Shown here: piece after piece, positions 1 through 6,709 of the stretch
How the letters are laid out: every line of letters begins with the position of its first letter
Position numbering within the stretch: position 1 is the first letter of the stretch
Source of the DNA: Chitinophagaceae bacterium
Lineage (GTDB): Bacteria > Bacteroidota > Bacteroidia > Chitinophagales > Chitinophagaceae
Assembly: GCA_947463755.1 (NCBI GenBank)
Contig: CANHUK010000068.1
Location: 1-7,395, forward strand
DNA length: 7,395 nucleotides
Direction of reading: 5' to 3'
Notes under the pieces: model-generated
Databases searched by the model: none
The model's input: the letters and a program-made list of their open reading frames with translations, nothing else
Told to the model about the DNA's origin: nothing
Position numbers and translations under genes: made by a program

Positions 1-18
1 ATGATTTAGATCGGTTGA

Positions 19-3000
19 TTATTTGAGACTGACACGTACACCTGCCACCCATGAGGCCACCTGCGGATAGTTGGAAGGGCCGCCCAGTGGCGCCTCGGGA
101 TCATAGCCCGGCACCTTGTCCCAGGAGTACACATTCTGTCCGCTCACATATACTTTGAACATGGAAAATGGAGTACGATCGATCCATTGGGCAGGGAACG
201 TATATCCCAGCGCCACCGTCTTCAGCTTGACGTAAGATGCATCATCCATCCAATAGCTCGAGGCCTGCTGATTGTTCTGCTGCGCAATGAAGAAGCGTGG
301 ATACGTTGCCCGTGCATTTTCCTCCGGTGTCTTGGAAGGGCTCCAGCGACCGAGATGGATGTCGCGCACACTGCCGGCATTGTGGAAAGCCCATGCAGCA
401 TCCTGCGTCTGAATGCCATTGACCCTGCCGACACCCTGGAAGAAGAGTGTCAGGTCAAAACCCTTGTATTCGAAGAACAGATTGGTACTGTAAGTGTAGC
501 GCGGGATCCGGCTACCGATGATGACCCGGTCAAGCGCATTGATCACGCCGTCTTTGTTCTGATCTACATAACGGATATCTCCCGGCTTGACCGCCCCGAA
601 CTGGGTGGCACTACCCGTGATCTCTTCCTGTGTTTGGAAAAGTCCGGCCGCCTGCAGACCGAATATGGCATTCATCTCCTGACCCACCTGCGTGATCTGG
701 AAGCCGGAGATGTAAGGGCCCGTTCCGCTCAGGTCCAAGACCCGGTTCTTAACATCAGATACCACGGCCGTGATGCCATAGTTGAAATCCTTTCCGATGC
801 GATCATTGTACCGCACCTGCAGATCCCAGCCCTTGTTCTCCACCTTGCCTGCATTCTGTACGGCAGGACTAAGACCGGTCGTAAGCGGAATGGGCAGGGT
901 CAGCAGGATGTCATCCGTATTCTTGATGTAGTAGTCGAATTCGAGGTTCAACTTGTTGCCGAAAAATCCTGCGTCCACGCCTAAGTTCGTGACCTTCGTT
1001 GACTCCCAGGTGATCTCGCGGTTGGCCGCGACGAGCTGAGCTGCAGAACTCACGATGTTGCCGTTGAAAACACCCTGACCCAGCGACAGAGAAGAAATGT
1101 AAGGATAGTTGCCAATGTTCTGATTACCCAGCGCACCCCATGAAGCCCTGAGTTTGAGCAGGTTCATCCATTTGACCGACTCCATGAAACGCTCCTTCGT
1201 AAGGATCCAGCCCGCAGAAAAGGAAGGAAAGAATCCATACCGACGGAAGTCTTCCGCGAAGCGGGATGACCCGTCATACCTCGAATTCAATTCCAACAGG
1301 TATTTGTCGCTCGCCACAAAGTTCACCCGACCGTAATAGGAACGCAATGCCCAGGCGTTACCATAGCCTCCAAGATTCTGGTTCAGCGAAGGATAAGCAT
1401 TCAGTTGCATCAGGTCCGGAAACAGTGTGAGTTCACGATAGGCGTTGAAACCCTGACTCCGACTGTCCGTCTGCTCCGCACCCACGAGCGCATTGACGTC
1501 CAGCCAACTGAAAGACTTCGTGTAATTTGCCTGAAGGCGCAGATAATTGGTGAGATTGTTATTGGTAGAGTTTGACAGGGTGGTTCGATTCGGACTGCTG
1601 ATGAACAAGGCCTTGGTCTCGAAATTGTAGAAGTCGATCCGCTTCTGATTATTCACAGAGTAATCCGTGTAATACTTGGGCGCGTAGTTGAAATTGATGT
1701 TCAACCCCTTGATCGGTGTGTAGTTGGCCTGCAGGTTCAGCAGGATGTTGTTCGAGTTGGTCGCATTGACGCCTGATGCCCGGGCCCATGCCAGCGGATT
1801 GGCACCCTCCCATCCCGGTCCCCATGAACCGTCTGAATACTGAGCAGCATAGATCGGTGGAACACGATATACCTGATTGAACAGAGAACCATATCCGACG
1901 CTGGGCGCCTTGGTATCTTCCCGACGGAGGTTCGCATCGAGCTGGAAGGATAACTTGTCAGAGGCTTTGTAATCCGCATTAAACCGGAAGCTGTAACGCT
2001 TGAAACCTGAATTATCCACGATGCCGTTCTGATCCATGTAATTCGCGGCTGCCAATAGTTTCAGACGATCCGATCCACCATTGAGTGTGATGTTGTGCTG
2101 CTGCTGCAGACCATTGGTGAACGTAGCCTGTTGCCAGTCAGTACTCGGAAAACGATCCGGATCCTTGGCATTGTTGGCCATATAGTCGTTGATCTGAGCT
2201 TCTGTAAACCTCGGAGCAGCACCCTCATTTGTCAACGCCTCATTATACATCTTCATAAAACCCGCACCATCCAGATAAACCGGACGGTCGACCGGCTGCT
2301 GGAATCCATAGAAGGCATCATAATCCACCTTCATCCTGCCCGACCGGCCCCGCTTGGAAGTGATGAGGATGACACCGCCCGCCGCGCGTGATCCGTAAAT
2401 GGAGGCCGATGCCGCATCCTTCAGTACAGAGATCGTCTCGATGTTATTCGGATCCACATCACCAAAGGCAGCTACCACGCCATCGATCAAGACCAGTGGT
2501 TCGTTGTTGCCCAGGGTACCCAGACCGCGGATCCGGATCTGTGCCTCGGAACCCGGCACACCATTGAACTGGGTGACCGTCACGCCGGGCAATGTGCCCT
2601 GCAGCGCCACGGTGGTGTTGTAGACCGGGCGCTTCACCAATTCGCTGCCGCTGATGACCGACACGGCTCCCGTCAGATTGACCTTCTTCTGACGACTGTA
2701 ACCCACTACCACCACCTGTTCCATCTGAACATCAGAGGCTGTCAGTACTACAGATAGATTGATATCAGAGGCTCTTAGCCTCATCACCTGATACCCCACA
2801 CCTGAATACTCCAGCGTATCCGTGGCCTCGGCATCGATCGAGAATGACCCATTTGCCCCGGTAACCGCAGCCATTCCCGTTCTTACATTCGTTACGGTAA
2901 CAGACTCGATGGTCCTTCCATCCGCCGCCTTCACACTTCCTGTTACCCGCCGGGTCTGCGCAAACGACCCAAAGGCAGTCAATGCGATCAGCAGGACACA

Positions 3001-3033
3001 GGAAAAGAGATAAACAAAACCTGATTTTTTCAT
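19..3033 (-). CDS. SusC/RagA-family TonB-linked outer-membrane transporter
   Basis: This gene encodes a 1004-residue outer-membrane barrel that would import oligosaccharides using TonB energy, normally paired with a SusD-like lipoprotein lid. Residues 1-26 form a Sec signal peptide ending in SFAQ. Residues about 29-105 are a carboxypeptidase-regulatory-like domain (VTGSVKAADGRTIE, then GSFSI and YSGVGY). The plug begins at about 107 (VVVVGYSRQKKVNLTGAVSV) and ends with the SusC signature around 201-229 (ISVLKDAASASIYGSRAAGG). The remainder is barrel, including the usual DQNKDGVIN loop at 824-832 and GQNVYSWDKVPGYDPE near the end. Length is normal for the family. No STN domain precedes the regulatory-like domain, so anti-sigma signalling is not indicated. 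The ATG at 3031-3033 is secure because an in-frame TAG lies at 3040-3042 and the next Met is far inside the mature protein. The chain ends in VRVSLK rather than the usual terminal aromatic residue. The glycan substrate cannot be deduced from the sequence. Confidence 0.96.
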   Translation of the reverse strand: MKKSGFVYLFSCVLLIALTAFGSFAQTRRVTGSVKAADGRTIESVTVTNVRTGMAAVTGANGSFSIDAEATDTLEYSGVGYQVMRLRASDINLSVVLTASDVQMEQVVVVGYSRQKKVNLTGAVSVISGSELVKRPVYNTTVALQGTLPGVTVTQFNGVPGSEAQIRIRGLGTLGNNEPLVLIDGVVAAFGDVDPNNIETISVLKDAASASIYGSRAAGGVILITSKRGRSGRMKVDYDAFYGFQQPVDRPVYLDGAGFMKMYNEALTNEGAAPRFTEAQINDYMANNAKDPDRFPSTDWQQATFTNGLQQQHNITLNGGSDRLKLLAAANYMDQNGIVDNSGFKRYSFRFNADYKASDKLSFQLDANLRREDTKAPSVGYGSLFNQVYRVPPIYAAQYSDGSWGPGWEGANPLAWARASGVNATNSNNILLNLQANYTPIKGLNINFNYAPKYYTDYSVNNQKRIDFYNFETKALFISSPNRTTLSNSTNNNLTNYLRLQANYTKSFSWLDVNALVGAEQTDSRSQGFNAYRELTLFPDLMQLNAYPSLNQNLGGYGNAWALRSYYGRVNFVASDKYLLELNSRYDGSSRFAEDFRRYGFFPSFSAGWILTKERFMESVKWMNLLKLRASWGALGNQNIGNYPYISSLSLGQGVFNGNIVSSAAQLVAANREITWESTKVTNLGVDAGFFGNKLNLEFDYYIKNTDDILLTLPIPLTTGLSPAVQNAGKVENKGWDLQVRYNDRIGKDFNYGITAVVSDVKNRVLDLSGTGPYISGFQITQVGQEMNAIFGLQAAGLFQTQEEITGSATQFGAVKPGDIRYVDQNKDGVINALDRVIIGSRIPRYTYSTNLFFEYKGFDLTLFFQGVGRVNGIQTQDAAWAFHNAGSVRDIHLGRWSPSKTPEENARATYPRFFIAQQNNQQASSYWMDDASYVKLKTVALGYTFPAQWIDRTPFSMFKVYVSGQNVYSWDKVPGYDPEAPLGGPSNYPQVASWVAGVRVSLK

Positions 3034-3108
3034 ATGACACTATTGAGACAATGAAAGTAATATGAAAGAAAAACTGATTCGACCACTGCTGCACACAATG
3101 CAGACAGT

Positions 3109-3148
3109 TATCTATCGTAAACGTTAACGCAATCGTTTTAGATAGATA
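3109..3148. repeat. Imperfect 15-bp inverted repeat upstream of the susC-like gene
   Basis: The left arm (3109-3123, TATCTATCGTAAACG) and right arm (3134-3148, CGTTTTAGATAGATA) are reverse complements at 13 of 15 positions: an 8-bp outer block, two mismatches and a 5-bp inner block, separated by 10 bp. The spacer side also contains the palindrome CGTTAACG at 3122-3129. It lies 76-115 bp upstream of the susC-like start codon. It could be a protein-binding site, or, if transcription starts further upstream, a stem-loop in the 5' leader of the susC mRNA. Which of these applies depends on an unmapped start site. Confidence 0.6.
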
Positions 3149-3306
3149 TTTTTCAACATAAACAATATCCCAACATTTGTAAACAAAACGGTCTTAAATG
3201 ACGAAAACCATTGATATCATTGTATTTTCACTGAATAAACACACTACCCTTCGATCTTGTATTTTAAAAATTCATTATGCAGTATATAATTAAATCAAAT
3301 GAAATG

Positions 3307-3327
3307 TTGATGCATTTTGATGCATCA
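3307..3327. repeat. Tandem TTGATGCAT repeat with 10-bp palindrome, candidate operator
   Basis: TTGATGCAT occurs at 3307-3315 and again at 3317-3325, a direct repeat with a period of 10 bp, one turn of the helix. The second copy extends into the perfect palindrome TGATGCATCA at 3318-3327. The element sits 62 bp before the araC-like start codon. AraC-family proteins carry two helix-turn-helix motifs that read successive major grooves, so a helically phased repeat is a plausible binding site, but the assignment to this regulator is inference. Confidence 0.5.
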
Positions 3328-3389
3328 TTATAGCGCATTGAATTGTCTCCGAACAGCGGGAATACATTCGATCAACAAATGAAAAAAAT

Positions 3390-4262
3390 ATGAAGGCTTC
3401 CCTCCTGGTAGACGCTCCGATACTCGATAAAAGACAATTATGGATCAAGAAGATCGAGAAACCGCACTTCGATCACGATTTTCACTTTCATAAGACCTGC
3501 GAATTGCTCTGGATCGTGGAAGGCAGAGGCACATTTATCGCAGGTGACCACATCGGAAAATTCGAACAGGACGACCTCTTCATGCTGGGCACCGGACTAC
3601 CACATATCTTCAGGTCGTCCAAGGAATATCATGCACCAGACAGTAACCTGCGCACAGTGGCCATCGCGATCTACTTCACCGATGAATTCCTGTCAGGCAT
3701 GAGCGACTCCGCCGCATTCATGGCGGAAGCCGGAGACCTTATACGGAGAGCGGAACGCGGGTTTCGGCTGACCGGCGAAACCCGCCGCCAAATGGTCGAC
3801 ATATTCAGCCGTGCTTGCACGCTCGAAGGCATGGGACTGATGGCAGGATTCCTGTCCATGATGCATACCGCCCTTCAGTCGGATGAATACCAACCTATGG
3901 CCTCTGCCGCCTACAAGATTCGGCCACCCAAGCGGGAAATGGACAGGTTCGTGGATGTATATGATTACATCCTCAAGAATTTCCACGGAAGCATCACCCT
4001 CTCAAAAGCCGCTTCGATATGCGGCATGTCTGAAAATGCCTTCTGCAGATTTTTCAAGTCCAGGACACAACGCACCTTAACGCAGTTCGTCAATGAGATC
4101 CGCATCAGTCACGCCTGTTCACTGCTCAGAGAACAAAATGAACCGCTGAAGAATATCTACCGCCAATGCGGATACAACAATGCCGTATTCTTCCATCGTT
4201 CTTTCAAGCGGATTACCGGACTGACCCCAAGGCAATACCTCGAAAATTGCCATGCTTCGTAA
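3390..4262 (+). CDS. AraC-family transcriptional regulator with cupin-like sensor domain
   Basis: This gene encodes a 290-residue cytoplasmic DNA-binding regulator. Residues about 20-105 resemble the AraC-type cupin sensor: a His-rich strand with H32, H34 and E38 (HFHKTCELLWIVEG), an acidic turn at D61-D62 and a later LPHIF with H72. The region 106-180 is a helical linker. The AraC HTH domain spans about 186-286, with a first HTH at 202-222 (LSKAASICGMSENAFCRFFK) and a second at 251-273 (IYRQCGYNNAVFFHRSFK), followed by the family hallmark GLTPRQYLE. Length is typical. The start is well fixed: the open frame begins after an in-frame TGA at 3339-3341 and ATG 3390 is the first usual start. It diverges from the susC-like gene and its stop is 5 bp from the stop of the convergent secreted-protein gene. 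A role as local activator of the glycan genes in response to a sugar ligand is inferred from position and domain type; the ligand is unknown. Confidence 0.95.
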   Translation: MKASLLVDAPILDKRQLWIKKIEKPHFDHDFHFHKTCELLWIVEGRGTFIAGDHIGKFEQDDLFMLGTGLPHIFRSSKEYHAPDSNLRTVAIAIYFTDEFLSGMSDSAAFMAEAGDLIRRAERGFRLTGETRRQMVDIFSRACTLEGMGLMAGFLSMMHTALQSDEYQPMASAAYKIRPPKREMDRFVDVYDYILKNFHGSITLSKAASICGMSENAFCRFFKSRTQRTLTQFVNEIRISHACSLLREQNEPLKNIYRQCGYNNAVFFHRSFKRITGLTPRQYLENCHAS

Positions 4263-4267
4263 AGCAC

Positions 4268-6694
4268 TCATTCGTAGGTCAGCATCGTTGACACCTGCCC
4301 TGCGGATTCTGCCCGGAAGCGGATCCACTTCCCACGCAGATCAGCCGGAAAAAGGTGTTGAAGGCGTTGACCCGCATTTATCTTGAACGACTGACCATCA
4401 AACCACACACCATCGCCCGTGGCATCCACCTGCATACGAATGGTCAGCGAAGTGATACCATGATTCACGATCTCGAGGTTGCGTCTATCATATCCGCCAA
4501 ACAGATAAGCATCCGATGTATCACCTGACTGTACCTGAGTCTTCGTCCACGGACCGCCCTTGCCGACGGGTCGTCCAAGTTTCCAGAGATCGTCTATAAC
4601 GCCCGCCCACAGAGCGATCCGGCCATCCGACGAACGGAGCAGATGAGCATTGGAGGTCTTTGACAAGGGATCAGCACCAGACATCAACAACATGCCCCGA
4701 TAAGATGCGATATCATGGATCGCGAAACTGTGCGACGCAATAGGCTTGACTTTCGCAAAACCATCGGCATTGTCCGCCGGCAATTCAAAGAAAGTACCGC
4801 CACAATGCAACAGATCACGCTCTGTCACCACCTCACGAACCACGCGGGTTTGACGCTGCATCATCCGAACAGATTGCACGGTGTCCGTCACCGGTAGTCT
4901 CCACCTGCGACCGCGATTATCTGTGACTAAGAAAGATGTGCCATCGATCCGGATCAGCGGCATTGGAATAGAGATCTTCTCCTTCAGCAGTTGTTGATTC
5001 GGGGAACCAGTGACGGGTACGATCCGCAATGTGCTATCCATCTCATAATAGGTGCCTTCCGTAGAGAGCAATCCCAGTTTCCTCGACGACGGCAATGCAT
5101 ACATGACCGCCCCCTGAGGCGCTGTACCCTTCACAGATGCCAGACCTTCAAACAATGCGGGCGACCGCTGTCCTTTGTTCTTCGGATCAGCATAGGCCAA
5201 AGAAACGGATACAACACCGTCACGCTCTGCAACAACACGTACCCACTCAGATCTGTTGGCGGCATTGAAGGATAAAGACGTGGATGAATGTGCTTCCAAG
5301 ATCAATTTTCTGGCGGTTTTCCACTGGCCATTGCCGGCGGAATCAAATTGAATGAGCAGCGTCTGACGAGCACCTGCATGATTCCGTAACCAGGCCGTGC
5401 GCTGGCTCCAGCCCGCAAACAGGAAAGGCTCCGATGCCACACCTGCACGCACGGTATCCCGCAGCCATAAAGAGCCGAACGCATCTATCGGGGCATTGCG
5501 GTCCGGCATGTTGATATCCGTAAACCAGAGGTTCGAATGTGACTGCCCCGCACCCGGAATGCCCGCCTTGTCGGCCCGGTTGCTAAGGAATTCACTTTTT
5601 GTTGCATCGTCGCATCCCAGCACCAGCCGGTCGTTCCACCGCTCGAAATCGCCCACGACCTTGAGGTACGATGACCGCGGTCGGATACCACGCGTATTCC
5701 CGGGCCTGAACGTTGGCGGGAACCGCCAGAACAAGCCGTGCAGGGTCATGATGAAATCGGGCTGTGCGGTCGTTCCGACATTACGGATCCGGGGCCACTC
5801 TGTGTTCCATCCATGTGCCCCGTCGTATGAATTGGATGCCTTCGGCAGCCGATAGAACGACCAATCCCCTTTTGCTCTGACACCCAGCAAGGCTGAGCGA
5901 TGGTCCCATCCGGTCGCCCAGATCGGATCAGTATCCGGATTCGAATTGCCATAGATGCCACCGGGACCTGTCACTTCCACGAACTGGTTTCGACGTACCA
6001 CCTTCCAGGTCTTACCATCCCATTCGCAAAGCGATCCGGCCTCGATCGTCGGATCGACCCGCGCACGGGCACCGGCCTCTCCGTTGTTCGAATACACATA
6101 TACACCCTGTCCGGAATAGAAGCCCTTGCCATGTACGCCGGGTAGGAGCGGACTTTCATGGGTCTGCGCGCCTTCTTTCCGCATTTGATTGCCATCCTTG
6201 TAAAGCATCTTCACCTCCAGGGTGTGCACATCCACCTCGTAGAACCCTTCTTCCATCGTGGCATAAAGGATCTTGTTGGCAGGATCCGTCAAACTCCGGG
6301 CCATGCCCGTCAATCGCCCCGGCATCCGGTTCGGCTCGATGGTCCGAATATGACCCTGGTCATCGATCACATGATATCCTATGAAAAGCTGACGGGATTC
6401 CTTGTGGATCATCCGGTTCGCATGCGTGCCCCCCACTGATTCCGCACGCACTACACGCGACAGATCATTGCGGATCTCATAGAGCTTGTCTGAAGATCCG
6501 AACGGCAGATGCGGCCCGTAACTGATCGTCCACAATCTGCCGGCCCAGGCAACAACCGCCCCGGTGCCACACTCGCCTTCATTATTGTATTGGGCCAGAT
6601 GAGGATACACTCCGCTGATGACGGGCGATTGGGTCTGTGCAGACATCACGGCCGGCAGTATCAAAAGAGATAGAAAAATGATCGGCTTTCTCAT
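4268..6694 (-). CDS. Large secreted protein of unknown family, probable beta-propeller with duplicated C-terminal module
   Basis: This gene encodes an 808-residue protein whose function I do not recognise. Residues 1-19 are a signal peptide (MRKPIIFLSLLILPAVMSA, then QTQ), with no lipobox Cys, so the mature protein is probably periplasmic or exported. Residues about 25-420 are rich in short strand-like blocks with Gly, Trp and Tyr (GAVVAWAGRLWTISYG, KILYATMEEGFYEVD, SLCEWDGKTW, LHGLFWRF), the look of a beta-propeller. A 78-residue beta-rich module at 424-501 recurs at 730-807. Between them, 505-729 looks like a shorter second strand-repeat lobe (KLGLLSTEGTYYEMD, CGGTFFELPA, GRIALWAG). Possible functional residues in the first lobe include H91, H98, H108, H180 and the WDH at 263-265, but no catalytic motif is identifiable. 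It follows the discoidin-domain gene by 15 bp and would be cotranscribed with it. Alternatives include a glycan-binding protein or a lyase or hydrolase of a propeller family. Confidence 0.85.
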   Translation of the reverse strand: MRKPIIFLSLLILPAVMSAQTQSPVISGVYPHLAQYNNEGECGTGAVVAWAGRLWTISYGPHLPFGSSDKLYEIRNDLSRVVRAESVGGTHANRMIHKESRQLFIGYHVIDDQGHIRTIEPNRMPGRLTGMARSLTDPANKILYATMEEGFYEVDVHTLEVKMLYKDGNQMRKEGAQTHESPLLPGVHGKGFYSGQGVYVYSNNGEAGARARVDPTIEAGSLCEWDGKTWKVVRRNQFVEVTGPGGIYGNSNPDTDPIWATGWDHRSALLGVRAKGDWSFYRLPKASNSYDGAHGWNTEWPRIRNVGTTAQPDFIMTLHGLFWRFPPTFRPGNTRGIRPRSSYLKVVGDFERWNDRLVLGCDDATKSEFLSNRADKAGIPGAGQSHSNLWFTDINMPDRNAPIDAFGSLWLRDTVRAGVASEPFLFAGWSQRTAWLRNHAGARQTLLIQFDSAGNGQWKTARKLILEAHSSTSLSFNAANRSEWVRVVAERDGVVSVSLAYADPKNKGQRSPALFEGLASVKGTAPQGAVMYALPSSRKLGLLSTEGTYYEMDSTLRIVPVTGSPNQQLLKEKISIPMPLIRIDGTSFLVTDNRGRRWRLPVTDTVQSVRMMQRQTRVVREVVTERDLLHCGGTFFELPADNADGFAKVKPIASHSFAIHDIASYRGMLLMSGADPLSKTSNAHLLRSSDGRIALWAGVIDDLWKLGRPVGKGGPWTKTQVQSGDTSDAYLFGGYDRRNLEIVNHGITSLTIRMQVDATGDGVWFDGQSFKINAGQRLQHLFPADLRGKWIRFRAESAGQVSTMLTYE
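4274..4507 (-). repeat. Second copy of a 78-residue module (residues 730-807) in the secreted protein
   Basis: This copy runs from YLFGGY to STMLTY and ends the protein. Aligned without gaps to residues 424-501 it shares 25 of 78 residues by hand count. Shared positions include LF.G near the start, the NH pair, the Q.D..G.G.W block, W.R..AE and the closing L.Y. The block VDATGDGVWFDG suggests a turn-rich beta-sandwich, possibly ligand or metal binding; that is inference. Confidence 0.75.
5192..5425 (-). repeat. First copy of a 78-residue module (residues 424-501) in the secreted protein
   Basis: This copy runs from FLFAGW to VSLAY and joins the N-terminal propeller-like lobe to the shorter second lobe. 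It carries the same block as the terminal copy (QFDSAGNGQW against QVDATGDGVW). The two copies have the same length and about 32 percent identity, indicating an old internal duplication rather than a recent one. The nucleotide sequences have diverged. Confidence 0.75.
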
Positions 6695-6709
6695 ATTTAT
6701 TTTCTTGGG
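6695..6709 (-). promoter_or_regulatory. 15-bp intergenic junction with A-rich translation start region
   Basis: Read on the minus strand the spacer is CCCAAGAAAATAAAT followed directly by ATG. There is no Shine-Dalgarno motif; the A-rich stretch is typical of Bacteroidota ribosome loading. The upstream stop TGA (6710-6712) lies in the same frame as the downstream ATG, five codons earlier, which fixes ATG 6692-6694 as the earliest possible start of the secreted-protein gene. The short spacing supports one transcript for both genes. Confidence 0.6.

Larger units (their letters stand above)
3034..3389. promoter_or_regulatory. Divergent intergenic regulatory region (susC-like / araC-like)
   Basis: This 356-bp stretch separates two divergently oriented start codons and is clearly more AT-rich than the genes on either side, so both promoters should lie here. 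I see no convincing coding sequence or RNA gene. I could not find an exact Bacteroidota -7 element (TAnnTTTG) on either strand. One-mismatch versions occur on the plus strand at 3172-3179 (AACATTTG) and on the minus strand at 3296-3303 and 3376-3383 (TTCATTTG), none with a well-spaced -33 TTTG. The region holds a long imperfect dyad (3109-3148), a TGATATCA palindrome (3212-3219) and a tandem repeat with palindrome (3307-3327). Neither start codon has a Shine-Dalgarno sequence; the araC-like start is preceded by an A-run. Confidence 0.8.

Noticed and set aside
187..984. 265-codon open frame on the plus strand opposite the susC-like gene
   Set aside because: It lies fully antisense to a well-supported SusC barrel region; its translation has no signal peptide, domain or family likeness and reads as the shadow of the real gene.
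2765..3094. 109-codon minus-strand frame crossing the susC-like start
   Set aside because: It overlaps the signal peptide and regulatory-like domain in another frame; Cys-rich translation without recognisable motifs.
3120..3137. LacI-type operator resemblance (AACG...CGTT around 3120-3137)
   Set aside because: Short symmetric CG-centred words occur inside the longer dyad already described, and no LacI-family gene is in view.
3172..3179. AACATTTG as a Bacteroidota -7 promoter element for the araC-like gene
   Set aside because: One mismatch to TAnnTTTG, no correctly spaced -33 TTTG, and it would give a leader of about 200 nt; too weak to call.
3045..3349. ATTGTCTC found on the minus strand at 3045-3052 and on the plus strand at 3342-3349, near both start codons
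   Set aside because: An 8-bp inverted match within about 350 bp is expected by chance roughly once, so I do not claim a shared operator.
5397..5855. 152-codon plus-strand open frame within the secreted-protein gene
   Set aside because: Antisense to a supported gene, Arg/Ser/Pro-rich composition and no recognisable domain; taken as a shadow.
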